Shown: positions 1-7,397 of the stretch, in pieces
Layout: each line of letters begins with the position of its first letter
Numbering within the stretch: position 1 is the stretch's first letter
Source: Skermanella rosea
Lineage (GTDB): Bacteria; Pseudomonadota; Alphaproteobacteria; Azospirillales; Azospirillaceae
Assembly: GCF_016806835.2 (NCBI RefSeq)
Contig: NZ_CP086111.1
Span: 4,581,471-4,645,470 of the forward strand
Reading direction: 5' to 3'
DNA length: 64,000 nt
Notes under the pieces: model-generated
What the model saw: only the letters and a program-made list of their open reading frames with translations
What the model was told of the DNA's origin: nothing
Database searches by the model: none
Position numbers and translations under genes: made by a program

Positions 1-146
1 GCCCGGTCCCGGCGGCGCCCCGCCTGAGCGGCGGCCCGCTTCCCGGCTCTGCCCTCCCCCTGGGGTGAACCGCGTCCGTTCCGGGCGATCGCCGGCCCGT
101 GCGCGCCCGACCCCTCGTCGTGTCGCTCCCTCGGAGACGCGGACCC

Positions 147-527
147 ATGACCATGCCCGATCAACACCCGTTCGACCATCTCCCGCACCTGTCCGATCAC
201 CCGCCGCCCGACTCGCCGGTCCACCGCGGCCGGTACCGGCTGATGCTTCCCAACGGCGAGGAATCGCCGGCCGAAGTCGCCCGCCATCTCCGCGAGCTGG
301 TCGCCTTCCTGTCCATCCCGTTCGAGGGCGACGAGCGACCCAGGATCGAGGGGAACAAGTTGCAGGGGTTTCATATCCTGCTCTGCACGATCCAGGGCTG
401 CCTCGCCGACCTGGAAGGGCAGATCCGGGACCTGATCGCGGCCAACGCCGCCGAATACGCGCGCGGCCGGGCCGATGGACTGCGCGAGGGCCGGGGCGGC
501 GCCTTGGCCGGCGGCGGGCCGGCGTGA
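147..527 (+). CDS. Small hypothetical protein, His-rich N-terminus
   Basis: A 126-residue protein that I do not recognise. The first 25 residues are rich in His, Pro and Asp. The rest looks like a compact, mostly helical domain with an LPNGEE segment, a hydrophobic core around FHILLCTIQG and a long Arg/Gly-rich tail. I chose the ATG because the alternative upstream GTG at 99 only adds an Arg/Pro-rich stretch with no ribosome site, whereas GGAG lies about 12 bases before the ATG. The stop codon overlaps the GTG start of the next small gene, so the two are probably translated together. Cytoplasmic location is likely, because there is no signal peptide or membrane segment. The function is unknown. 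Confidence 0.55.
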   Translation: MTMPDQHPFDHLPHLSDHPPPDSPVHRGRYRLMLPNGEESPAEVARHLRELVAFLSIPFEGDERPRIEGNKLQGFHILLCTIQGCLADLEGQIRDLIAANAAEYARGRADGLREGRGGALAGGGPA

Positions 528-811
528 GCGGGGGCTTGGCCGTGCGCACGCTCGGCAAGCTGCTGGTCATCTGGGGCGTGCTGCTGCCGCTGATCACCCT
601 GCCCTCCACGGCGGCCGGACTGTACGGCATCATCCCGCTGCTGAAGATTTCGCTGTGGCACATGGATGCGCGGATCGGGCCGGTGACGGTCGCCTATGAG
701 ACCATCGTCGTCGGGGCGCTGATCCTGGTCGGCGTCGGGCTGTCGTTCTGCGTTCTGCCCCGGCGGGAGCGCAGTCGGACGCGGCGCCGCGGACCTAATG
801 AAGTTGGATAA
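524..811 (+). CDS. Small two-helix membrane protein
   Basis: A 95-residue protein with two clear hydrophobic segments, one from about residue 11 (LLVIWGVLLPLITL) and one from about residue 62 (TIVVGALILVGVGLSF), followed by an Arg-rich end that should sit in the cytoplasm. The GTG start is taken from the four-base GTGA overlap with the previous gene; a second GTG at 542 would also work. The coupling suggests that the upstream soluble protein and this membrane protein act together. I recognise no family. The pair is followed by a gap and then the flagellin, which has its own promoter, so a link to motility is not shown. Confidence 0.5.
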   Translation: MSGGLAVRTLGKLLVIWGVLLPLITLPSTAAGLYGIIPLLKISLWHMDARIGPVTVAYETIVVGALILVGVGLSFCVLPRRERSRTRRRGPNEVG

Positions 812-943
812 AATGCAGTAAAACGGTATCCGGGTAGGAAAAATATGCCGCGTATCTTGTCCTTCAGGGAATGATTTGCCCACAGATGCCTGTCGATCCG
901 CGCGGAATGACGGGGTTCCACTTGTTTTTGGTTCGAACACTAC

Positions 944-960
944 TTGGCATATGACTTGCA
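944..960 (+). promoter_or_regulatory. Sigma-54 (-24/-12) promoter of the flagellin gene
   Basis: The sequence TTGGCATATGACTTGCA matches the RpoN consensus TGGCAC-N5-TTGCA at nearly every position. The invariant GG is at 946-947 and the GC at 958-959, which gives the required spacing. Transcription would start about 12 bases downstream, leaving a leader of roughly 30 bases before the flagellin ATG. Sigma-54 control of flagellin needs an enhancer-binding activator such as FlbD or FleQ, which is not in this window. Confidence 0.8.
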
Positions 961-1001
961 TCAATCCGCATCATGGAACCGGATGCGCTGGATTGGTCGG
1001 T

Positions 1002-1862
1002 ATGCTGTCTCTGAATACAAACGCCACGGTGACTCTTCTTCTGAACAACCGCAGCCGGCTCGACGCGGATTCCAAGGCCAGCCAGAAGGCGATCGCGACC
1101 GGCCTGGGCGTTACCGACGTCTATGACGACGGGGCGACCAAGGCGGTCGCGATGCGCATCCAATCCCAGATCGGCGCCACCGCCGCCGTGTCGGAGCGGC
1201 TTTCCATGGCGCAGGGCCTCGTCACCGTCGCCCGCGTGGCGAGCGAACGGCTGCTGGACCAGATGGGGCACCTGAAGGAGGTGATTCTCAAGGCGGCCGA
1301 CACGGCGACCAGCGAGACCGAGCGGGCGAGCTATGACCAGGAATACCGGCAGATCCTGGGCGACGCGAAGGCGATCCTGGCCGATGCGTCCTACAGGGAC
1401 GTGAACATCCTGATCGACCTGACGCTCGACAACGGGACGTCGATCCCGTTCAACACGACGCCGGGGGTCGTCAATTCGCAGGACGTGATCGTCTCGACCG
1501 ACGGCGACACCACCCGGATACAGGCGTTCCGGCTGGACATGAACTGGAGCAGGCTGAACCAGGAGGGCATCGGGTCGCCGGAAGCGGCGCAACAGGCCCT
1601 GGGCGTCTGGGAGGAGCAGTGGACGGTGTTCGCATCGGCCGCGAACAAGCTGGGGGCCACCCAGAAATCGCTGGAGAACCGGCAGGCCTCCCTGATGAAC
1701 CAGTCCAACGCCCATGCCGCCGGCCTGGGGGCGATGGTGGATGCCGACCTGGCGAAGGAGAGCGCGCGGCAGCAGGCCACCGACCTGAAGATCCAGCTGT
1801 CCAACCAGGCGCTGTCGATCGCGAATCAGGCTCCCCAGATCCTGCTCCGCCTGTTCCAGTGA
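1002..1862 (+). CDS. Flagellin (short alphaproteobacterial type)
   Basis: This is the structural subunit of the flagellar filament, exported by the flagellar type III system. At 286 residues it is short. The N-terminal D0/D1 region begins SLNTNATVTLLLNN and contains the typical ATGLGV and DDGAT stretches. The C-terminal D0 helix ends with SNQALSIANQAPQILLRLFQ, the normal flagellin end. The middle (about residues 130-215) is a small variable domain. The ATG at 1002 is preferred over open frame reaching back to 876, because the sigma-54 promoter at 944-960 lies inside that extension and the extension has no flagellin similarity. No other flagellar gene lies nearby, so this is a solitary flagellin locus. 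It could belong to a lateral or secondary flagellum, as in Azospirillum, but that is not shown. Confidence 0.9.
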   Translation: MLSLNTNATVTLLLNNRSRLDADSKASQKAIATGLGVTDVYDDGATKAVAMRIQSQIGATAAVSERLSMAQGLVTVARVASERLLDQMGHLKEVILKAADTATSETERASYDQEYRQILGDAKAILADASYRDVNILIDLTLDNGTSIPFNTTPGVVNSQDVIVSTDGDTTRIQAFRLDMNWSRLNQEGIGSPEAAQQALGVWEEQWTVFASAANKLGATQKSLENRQASLMNQSNAHAAGLGAMVDADLAKESARQQATDLKIQLSNQALSIANQAPQILLRLFQ

Positions 1863-1946
1863 CAAGGGCCTTGCGGTGTTCCTGCATACTGGTATGATGA
1901 GTATATAAGAAAGCACGAACACGGACCTGGGGAGGTCGGACGCCTC

Positions 1947-3164
1947 ATGGCAATGCCAGCGCAACGCATCACCGCGACATATCGGATAGAGACGGCCTAC
2001 CCGCTCGAAGAGGCGGTCGAGACCATGGCGGGGGAGCAGTCCACCGGCACCTTCGTTCGGCTTCCGGGCGAGACCGACGAAATGCGGGAGCTGTACGGCG
2101 CCCATGTGGAGCGGCTGACCGAACTGGAGACGGTCGCGGCGCCGTCGCTTCCGGGGGCGGGCGTTCCCAAGGGGCTTGAGGGCAAGCCGGTCTGGCGGCG
2201 GGCGGAGGTGGTGCTGTCCTGGTCGCCGGACAATTTCGGCGTCTCGCTGCCCAACCTGGTCGCGACGGTGGCGGGCAACCTGTTCGAGCTGCGGCCCTTC
2301 AGCGGGCTGCGGCTGCTCGACATCGGGCTGCCGGAGGCGTTCGCGGAGAAGTATCCGGGGCCGAGGTTCGGGGTGGCGGGGACCCGGCGGCTGGCCGGGG
2401 TGGAGCGGCGCCCGCTGATCGGGACGATCGTCAAGCCGAGCGTCGGCATGGGGCCGGAGGCGACGGCCGACCTGGTCCGCGTGCTGTGCGACGCCGGGAT
2501 CGACTTCATCAAGGACGACGAGCTCCAGGCCGACGGGCCGCACTGCCCGTTCGAGGCGCGGGCGCGCGCGGTGATGCGGGTGATCGACGCCTGCGCGGAG
2601 CGGACCGGCCGGAAGGTGATGTTCGCCTTCAACATCACCGGCGACCTGGACGAGATGCGGCGGCGGCACGACCTGGTGATGAATCTCGGCGGCACCTGCG
2701 TGATGGCGAGCCTCAATTCGGTCGGGGTGGTCGGCATGGTGGAGCTGGGACGGTTCAGCCAGCTTCCGATCCACGCCCACCGCAACGGCTGGGGCTACCT
2801 GTCGCGGGCGCCGGAGCTGGGCTGGTCCTATGTCGCCTGGCAGAAGATCTGGCGGCTGGCCGGCGCCGACCACATGCATGTGAACGGGCTCCAGAACAAG
2901 TTCTGCGAACCCGACGAGAGCGTGATCGCCTCGGCCCGGGCGTGCCTGACGCCGATGTTCGAGGGCAAGCCCTGCACGGTGATGCCGGTGTTCTCGTCCG
3001 GGCAGTCGGCCAGACAGGCGGCGGGGACCTATGCGGCGCTGGGGTCGGCCGACCTGATCTTCGCGGCGGGCGGCGGCATCATGGGGCATCCGAACGGGCC
3101 GGCGGCCGGCGTCGGCGCCCTGCGCGACGCCTGGGAAGCGGCGCTGGCGGCCCCGGCGTCATGA
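1947..3164 (+). CDS. RuBisCO-like protein, probable 3-oxo-isoapionate-4-phosphate decarboxylase or hydrolase (OiaX/OiaT type)
   Basis: A 405-residue RuBisCO superfamily protein (form IV). It keeps the metal-site lysine and acids (K189, D191, E192 in DFIKDDE, matching K201, D203 and E204 of spinach RuBisCO), H278-R279, H311 and K318 of loop 6. The residue matching K177 is Ser165 in VKPSVG, so it is unlikely to be a CO2-fixing RuBisCO. RuBisCO-like proteins beside a DUF1537 kinase and ApnO were assigned to D-apionate breakdown. OiaX decarboxylates 3-oxo-isoapionate 4-phosphate to L-erythrulose 1-phosphate, and OiaT splits it to 3-phosphoglycerate and glycolate. No erythrulose-phosphate isomerase is encoded nearby, which slightly favours the OiaT route, but sequence alone does not decide. 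GGGGAGG precedes the ATG. It is the first gene of the cluster. Confidence 0.8.
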   Translation: MAMPAQRITATYRIETAYPLEEAVETMAGEQSTGTFVRLPGETDEMRELYGAHVERLTELETVAAPSLPGAGVPKGLEGKPVWRRAEVVLSWSPDNFGVSLPNLVATVAGNLFELRPFSGLRLLDIGLPEAFAEKYPGPRFGVAGTRRLAGVERRPLIGTIVKPSVGMGPEATADLVRVLCDAGIDFIKDDELQADGPHCPFEARARAVMRVIDACAERTGRKVMFAFNITGDLDEMRRRHDLVMNLGGTCVMASLNSVGVVGMVELGRFSQLPIHAHRNGWGYLSRAPELGWSYVAWQKIWRLAGADHMHVNGLQNKFCEPDESVIASARACLTPMFEGKPCTVMPVFSSGQSARQAAGTYAALGSADLIFAAGGGIMGHPNGPAAGVGALRDAWEAALAAPAS

Positions 3165-3241
3165 GCGGTTCCGACCGGAGGCTGCATGGCATGGCGGCAC
3201 GATGGTCGCTCGTGGCGAGAATGTAATGGTTACGGATAGAT

Positions 3242-3560
3242 ACACTCCCTTTTCGTCATGGCCGGAGTTGATCCGGCCATCTTCTCCCAGGTCTCACCGG
3301 GGCTCCGTGGCCGGAGATGCCCGGATCAAGTCCGGGCATGACGAAAAATGAAGATGAAGTCGCTCGGAGAGCCCCTTTTGGTTGATCAGAAATCATTGTG
3401 CCGGTCAGCCGTGGACGTGATCCGGATATCTCCCGGCACGGCGACGTCGATGACGCCCGCAGGAGATGACCGGATCAAGTCCGGTCATGACGGTGAAAAT
3501 GGGCGAGTTCTGCCGGGAAAGCCTCTGCCGGTTGACGGGGCAACAACCTTGCCGGATCGC
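3242..3560. repeat. Mosaic intergenic repeat, copy 1
   Basis: This gap between the RuBisCO-like gene and the kinase is made of several short palindromes of the pattern CCGGACTTGATCCGG or GACCGGATCAAGTCCGGTC in a fixed order with similar spacer DNA. The same order and much of the spacer recur at 15370-15690: TTTTCGTCATGGCCGGA, then CAGCCGTGGAC, then ATGACCGG(A/G)TCAAG, then GGCAACAACC. It is therefore a long composite repeat rather than isolated palindromes. Its right end runs into the open frame of the downstream kinase and blurs that gene's start. Confidence 0.8.
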
Positions 3561-4946
3561 CGGCGTTCCGCCCGGGGCCTGCCCGAGGGGCTGCTGCTGA
3601 GTTTCTACGGCGACGACTATACCGGGTCGTCGGCGGTGATGGAGGTGATGAGCTTCGCCGGGCTGCCGACGGTGCTGTTCCTGGGCGTGCCGACGCCGGA
3701 GCGGCTGGCGCGGTTCGAGGGGTACCGGGGGATCGGCTTCGCCGGGGTGGCGCGGTCGCAGGGCTTGGACTGGATGGACCGGCACCTGCCGGCGGTGTTC
3801 CGGACGCTGGCCGGGCTCGGGGCGCCGGTGGCGCATTACAAGGTGTGCTCGACCTTCGATTCCGCGCCGCATGTCGGCTCGATCGGGCGCGCGGCGGAGC
3901 TGGCGGTGCCGCTGCTGGGAGGCAAGTGGCACCCGCTGGTGGTCGGAGCGCCGGAGATCGCGCGGTACCAGGCGTTCGGCAACCTGTTCGCGGCGGGGGC
4001 GGACGGCGGGCGCTACCGGCTCGACCGGCATCCCGGCATGGCGCGGCACCCGGTGACGCCGATGGACGAGGCGGACGTGCGGGTCCATCTGGGCCGGCAG
4101 ACGAGCCTGCCGGTCGGGCTGGTGGACTGCGTTTCCATGAAGCGGGGCGAGGCCGACGCCGCCCTGGAGAGGGAGATCGCGCGGGGAGCCGCGATCGTGG
4201 CGCTGGACGTGATCGACGCCGAGACCCTGGCGGAGGCCGGGCGGCTGGTCTGGGAGCACGGCGGGGAACGGGTTTTCGCGATCGGCTCCCAGGGGCTGGA
4301 ATACGCGCTGGTGGCGTGGTGGCGGAAGGCCGGGCTGATCCCGGAAGCGGGCGAGGTTTCGTTGGCGCGGGCCGGGGCGGCGGAGCGGATCGCCTGCGTC
4401 TCCGGTTCCTGCTCGGCGGTGACGGCGGGGCAGATCGCGGCGGCGCTGGAGGCCGGGTTCGAGGGCATACGGGTCGATGCGGCGCTGGCGGTGGACGGCG
4501 CCGCGTGGGAGCGCGAACTGGGCCGGGCGGCGGAGGCGGCGCTGGCGGCGCTGGGCGCCGGGCGGGATCCGCTGGTGTTCTCGGCGCTGGGGCCGGACGA
4601 CCCGGCCGTCGCTTCGATGCGGATGGCGGTGGAGGCCAGCGGTGTTCCCATGGAAGCCGTGAACGACAGGATCGGCGCGGGGCTGGGGCGGCTGCTGGAC
4701 CGGGTGGTCCGGACGGCCGGGCTGAAGCGCGGGGTGATCGCCGGGGGCGATACCTCCGGCCATGCGGCCATGACGCTGGGGGTCTATGCGCTGACGGCGC
4801 TGGCCCCGGTGGCGCCGGGGGCTCCGCTGTGCCGCGCCCATTCCGACGACCCGGCCCATGCCGGGCTGGAGATCGCCCTGAAGGGCGGGCAGATGGGCAA
4901 GCCGGACTATTTCCGGGCCGCGAAGCGCGGTTCGGCCCAGGGATAA
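3549..4946 (+). CDS. oiaK: DUF1537-family acid-sugar kinase, probable 3-oxo-isoapionate kinase
   Basis: ATP-dependent kinase of the four-carbon acid sugar kinase family (DUF1537), predicted to phosphorylate 3-oxo-isoapionate at O4. The N-terminal substrate domain starts with the family motif FYGDDYTGS. The C-terminal nucleotide domain carries ACVSGSCS and the AGGDTSG loop and ends with GLEIALKGGQMG, all family hallmarks. The start is uncertain: no ATG or GTG lies close before GLPEGLLLSFYGDD, so I take TTG 3549, giving 465 residues. The open frame continues up to an ATG at 3348, but that part is translated intergenic repeat (DDRIKSGHDG). The repeat may have pushed the original start away, and a CTG start behind GAGGGG near 3597 is also conceivable. 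The RuBisCO-like gene and the oxidoisomerase gene on either side support the role. Confidence 0.8.
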   Translation: MPDRRRSARGLPEGLLLSFYGDDYTGSSAVMEVMSFAGLPTVLFLGVPTPERLARFEGYRGIGFAGVARSQGLDWMDRHLPAVFRTLAGLGAPVAHYKVCSTFDSAPHVGSIGRAAELAVPLLGGKWHPLVVGAPEIARYQAFGNLFAAGADGGRYRLDRHPGMARHPVTPMDEADVRVHLGRQTSLPVGLVDCVSMKRGEADAALEREIARGAAIVALDVIDAETLAEAGRLVWEHGGERVFAIGSQGLEYALVAWWRKAGLIPEAGEVSLARAGAAERIACVSGSCSAVTAGQIAAALEAGFEGIRVDAALAVDGAAWERELGRAAEAALAALGAGRDPLVFSALGPDDPAVASMRMAVEASGVPMEAVNDRIGAGLGRLLDRVVRTAGLKRGVIAGGDTSGHAAMTLGVYALTALAPVAPGAPLCRAHSDDPAHAGLEIALKGGQMGKPDYFRAAKRGSAQG

Positions 4947-4983
4947 GGACGATGGGACAAAGGCGATGGGAGGGAGTGAAGGC

Positions 4984-5820
4984 ATGACGAAGATCGCGCT
5001 GCTGGGGGCCGGGGGCAAGATGGGGGTCCGGCTGGCCACGAACCTGCACGGTTCGGAGTTCCAGGTGGACCATGTGGAGATTTCCGACGAGGGGCGGCAG
5101 CGGCTGAAGGACGCGATTGGCGCCGCCTGCGTGGACCAGGACCGGGCGCTGGCGGAAGCCGACGTGGTGCTGATGGCGGTGCCCGACCGGCTGATCGGCA
5201 AGATCGCCCACGGCTTCATCTCGAAGGTGAAGCCGGGGACCGCGATCATCATGCTGGACGCGGCGGCTCCCCATGCCGGCGAGCTGCCGGTGCGGGAGGA
5301 CGTGACCTATTTCGTGACGCATCCGTGCCACCCGCCGATCTTCAACGACGAGGTCGAGCCGGCGGCGAAGAACGACTTCTTCGGCGGCATCGCGGCCAAG
5401 CAGCACATCGTCTGCGCCCTGATGCAGGGGCCGGAGGAGCATTACGCCCTGTGCGAGCGGATCGCCCGGGTGATCTACAAGCCGGTGATGCGGTCGCACC
5501 GGGTCACGGTGGAACAGCTGGCGATCTTGGAGCCCGCCCTGTCCGAGACGGTCGGCGCCACCCTGTCGCTCGCCATGCGCGACGCGGTAGACGAGGCGGA
5601 GCGCCGGGGCGTCCCGCGCGAGGCCGCGGTGGACTTCATGCTGGGCCACCTGAACATCGAGCTGGCGATCGCCTTCGGCGTGTTCCCGCAGGGGCGTTTC
5701 TCCGACGGGGCGCTGCACGCGATCGAGCAGGCCAAGCCGGTGATCTTCAAGGAGGGCTGGCTGGACCGGGTGTTCGACCGGGACGCGGTGCTGCGGTCGG
5801 TCCGGGACATCTGCAAGTAA
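4984..5820 (+). CDS. apnO: NAD-dependent D-apionate oxidoisomerase-like dehydrogenase
   Basis: A 278-residue member of the 6-phosphogluconate/ketol-acid reductoisomerase superfamily. The N-terminal Rossmann fold has GAGGKMG at residues 8-14, and the second half is a helical C-terminal domain with the conserved YFVTHPCHPPIFNDE segment and the run LLGH-type FMLGHLNIE. In the apionate pathway ApnO oxidises and rearranges D-apionate to 3-oxo-isoapionate, the substrate of the kinase encoded just upstream. The ATG at 4984 is chosen because GGGAGGGAG sits directly upstream; an ATG at 4966 lacks such a site. The gene lies 37 bases after the kinase and 36 bases before the TRAP binding protein, so it sits in the middle of the operon. 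A related hydroxyacid dehydrogenase activity cannot be excluded. Confidence 0.75.
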   Translation: MTKIALLGAGGKMGVRLATNLHGSEFQVDHVEISDEGRQRLKDAIGAACVDQDRALAEADVVLMAVPDRLIGKIAHGFISKVKPGTAIIMLDAAAPHAGELPVREDVTYFVTHPCHPPIFNDEVEPAAKNDFFGGIAAKQHIVCALMQGPEEHYALCERIARVIYKPVMRSHRVTVEQLAILEPALSETVGATLSLAMRDAVDEAERRGVPREAAVDFMLGHLNIELAIAFGVFPQGRFSDGALHAIEQAKPVIFKEGWLDRVFDRDAVLRSVRDICK

Positions 5821-5856
5821 AACCAACAAGAACGCGATAAAGGGAGGAACGGGATC

Positions 5857-6828
5857 ATGAAAGGCGCGATATCGATGCTCTCCGGCCTGGCGCTGCTGGC
5901 GGCGCTGGGCGGCCAGGCCCTGGCGGCCGACTACGTCATCAAGGCGGGGCACGGCACGCAGACCACCCATCCGACGCACCTGGCGCTGGTCAAGTTCGCC
6001 GAGCTGGCGGACCGGAAGACCGGCGGGGCGGTCAAGGTGGAGATCTACCCGGACCGCCAGCTCGGCGAGGAGCGGGAGATGGTCGAGGGGCTTCAGCTCG
6101 GCTCGGTCGACATGGCGGTGGTCTCCACCGGGCCGCTGCTGGCCTTCGTGCCGCAGATCGGCGTGATCGACCTGCCCTTCGTCTTCAAGGATTCGGCGCA
6201 CGCCTACAAGGTGCTGGACGGCGAGGTCGGCCAGTCCCTGCTGAAGAAGATGGAGGCCAAGGGCATCGTCGGGCTCGCCTGGTGGGAGAACGGCTGGCGC
6301 CACCTGACCACCAAGAAGCCGGTCGCCCAGCCCGCCGACATGAAGGGCATGAAGCTGCGCACCATGCAGAACCCGGTGCATATCGCGGCCTTCAAGGAGA
6401 TCGGCGCGTCGCCCATCCCGATGGCCTGGGGAGAGGTCTTCACCAGCCTGGGCCAGGGCGTGATCGACGCCCAGGAGAACCCGATCACGATCATCTATTC
6501 CAACTCGCTGTGGGAGGTTCAGAAATACGTGACCCTGACCGGCCACGTGTACGGGCCGCACGCCGTCATGGTCAGCGAGGCCAAGTGGAGCACCCTGCCC
6601 GACGACGTCCAGGCCATGCTGCGCGAGGCGGTGACCGAGGCGACCGCGTACCAGCGCGAGCAGTCCCACCGGCTGGAGGCCGAGCAGCTGGTCAAGCTGC
6701 GGGAGAAGGGCATGGTGATCGAGACGGTGGACACGGCGCCGTTCCGCACCGCCACGGCCGGGATCGCCGAGAGCTCGAAGAACATCGATCCCGCGATGCT
6801 GGCGGCGATCCGCTCGGCCGGGGAGTGA
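5857..6828 (+). CDS. TRAP transporter substrate-binding protein (DctP family)
   Basis: Periplasmic binding protein of 323 residues for a sodium-driven TRAP importer. The signal peptide is residues 1-23 (LSGLALLAALGGQALA then ADYVIK). The mature part has the DctP pattern: HPTHLALVKFAELADRKTGG, a KVEIYPDRQLG segment, and the conserved Arg region KLRTMQNPVH that binds the carboxylate of the ligand, followed by PIPMAWGEVFTSLGQGVIDAQENP. The operon context predicts a sugar acid such as apionate as the ligand. AGGGAGG precedes the ATG. The two membrane subunits follow at once in the usual P-Q-M order. Confidence 0.9.
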   Translation: MKGAISMLSGLALLAALGGQALAADYVIKAGHGTQTTHPTHLALVKFAELADRKTGGAVKVEIYPDRQLGEEREMVEGLQLGSVDMAVVSTGPLLAFVPQIGVIDLPFVFKDSAHAYKVLDGEVGQSLLKKMEAKGIVGLAWWENGWRHLTTKKPVAQPADMKGMKLRTMQNPVHIAAFKEIGASPIPMAWGEVFTSLGQGVIDAQENPITIIYSNSLWEVQKYVTLTGHVYGPHAVMVSEAKWSTLPDDVQAMLREAVTEATAYQREQSHRLEAEQLVKLREKGMVIETVDTAPFRTATAGIAESSKNIDPAMLAAIRSAGE

Positions 6829-6864
6829 CCGGCTTTCCGGTGCCGTGAAGGAAGGGGGGCGCGG

Positions 6865-7371
6865 ATGCTCGTCATGAAGCTGTGGTACGGGATCGAGCAG
6901 GCGGTGAAGGCCCTGCTGATCGGGCTGGTCACCGTGATGGTCGCGACCAGCCTGGCCCAGGTGTTCTGGCGCTATGTCTTCAACGACCCGCTGACCTGGT
7001 CGGAGGAGCTGGCCCGCTACCTGTTCGTCTGGATCGCGTACCTGTCGGCCTGGCTGACCTGGCGGCACCGCGCCCACATCGCGCTGGACGCCGTCACCTA
7101 CCTGCGCTCGCCGGTGCTGGAGCGGTGGTCGGCCCGGCTGGTGGAGGTGCTGGTGCTGGGCTTCTGCGCCTATACCTTCTACGCCAATTTCCGGCTGCTG
7201 GGGCTGACGGTGGACCAGCCGTCGGCCGTGCTGGAGATCCCGATGGTGTGGGTCTACTCCGCCTACAACGTCATGACCTTCATGATCTGCGGCGACATCC
7301 TGGTGAACTGGCTGATGGGCGCCCTGGCCGTCCGGTCCGGCCGCGTCCAGGCCCTGAGCCGGCCGGCCTGA
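6865..7371 (+). CDS. TRAP transporter small membrane subunit (DctQ family)
   Basis: A 168-residue inner-membrane protein with four hydrophobic segments, as expected for DctQ. It contains the family signature around residues 32-60: FWRYVFNDPLTWSEELARYLFVW in shortened form (YVFNDPLTWSEELARY). The subunit bridges the DctP binding protein and the DctM channel. The ATG follows GGAAGGGGGGCGCGG; the second Met at residue 3 is an alternative. The gene lies 36 bases after dctP and 26 bases before dctM, all on one strand, so the three subunits are co-transcribed with the apionate enzymes. Confidence 0.88.
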   Translation: MLVMKLWYGIEQAVKALLIGLVTVMVATSLAQVFWRYVFNDPLTWSEELARYLFVWIAYLSAWLTWRHRAHIALDAVTYLRSPVLERWSARLVEVLVLGFCAYTFYANFRLLGLTVDQPSAVLEIPMVWVYSAYNVMTFMICGDILVNWLMGALAVRSGRVQALSRPA

Positions 7372-7397
7372 GGAGGCCCTGAGGAGGTATTGCATCC

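Noticed and set aside
864-3089. A 741-codon open frame on the minus strand across the flagellin and RuBisCO-like genes.
   Set aside because: Its product is Arg/Pro/His-rich low-complexity sequence with no family resemblance, while the plus strand carries two clear protein families. Very GC-rich genes leave such antisense frames open.
1947-3164. A carbon-fixing RuBisCO large subunit.
   Set aside because: The residue equivalent to K177 is Ser, the protein is short (405 residues), and there is no small subunit or phosphoribulokinase; the kinase and oxidoisomerase neighbours fit a catabolic RuBisCO-like protein.
3475-7395. A 1306-codon open frame on the minus strand across the apionate operon.
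   Set aside because: Same reason: it is the antisense shadow of five well-recognised plus-strand genes.
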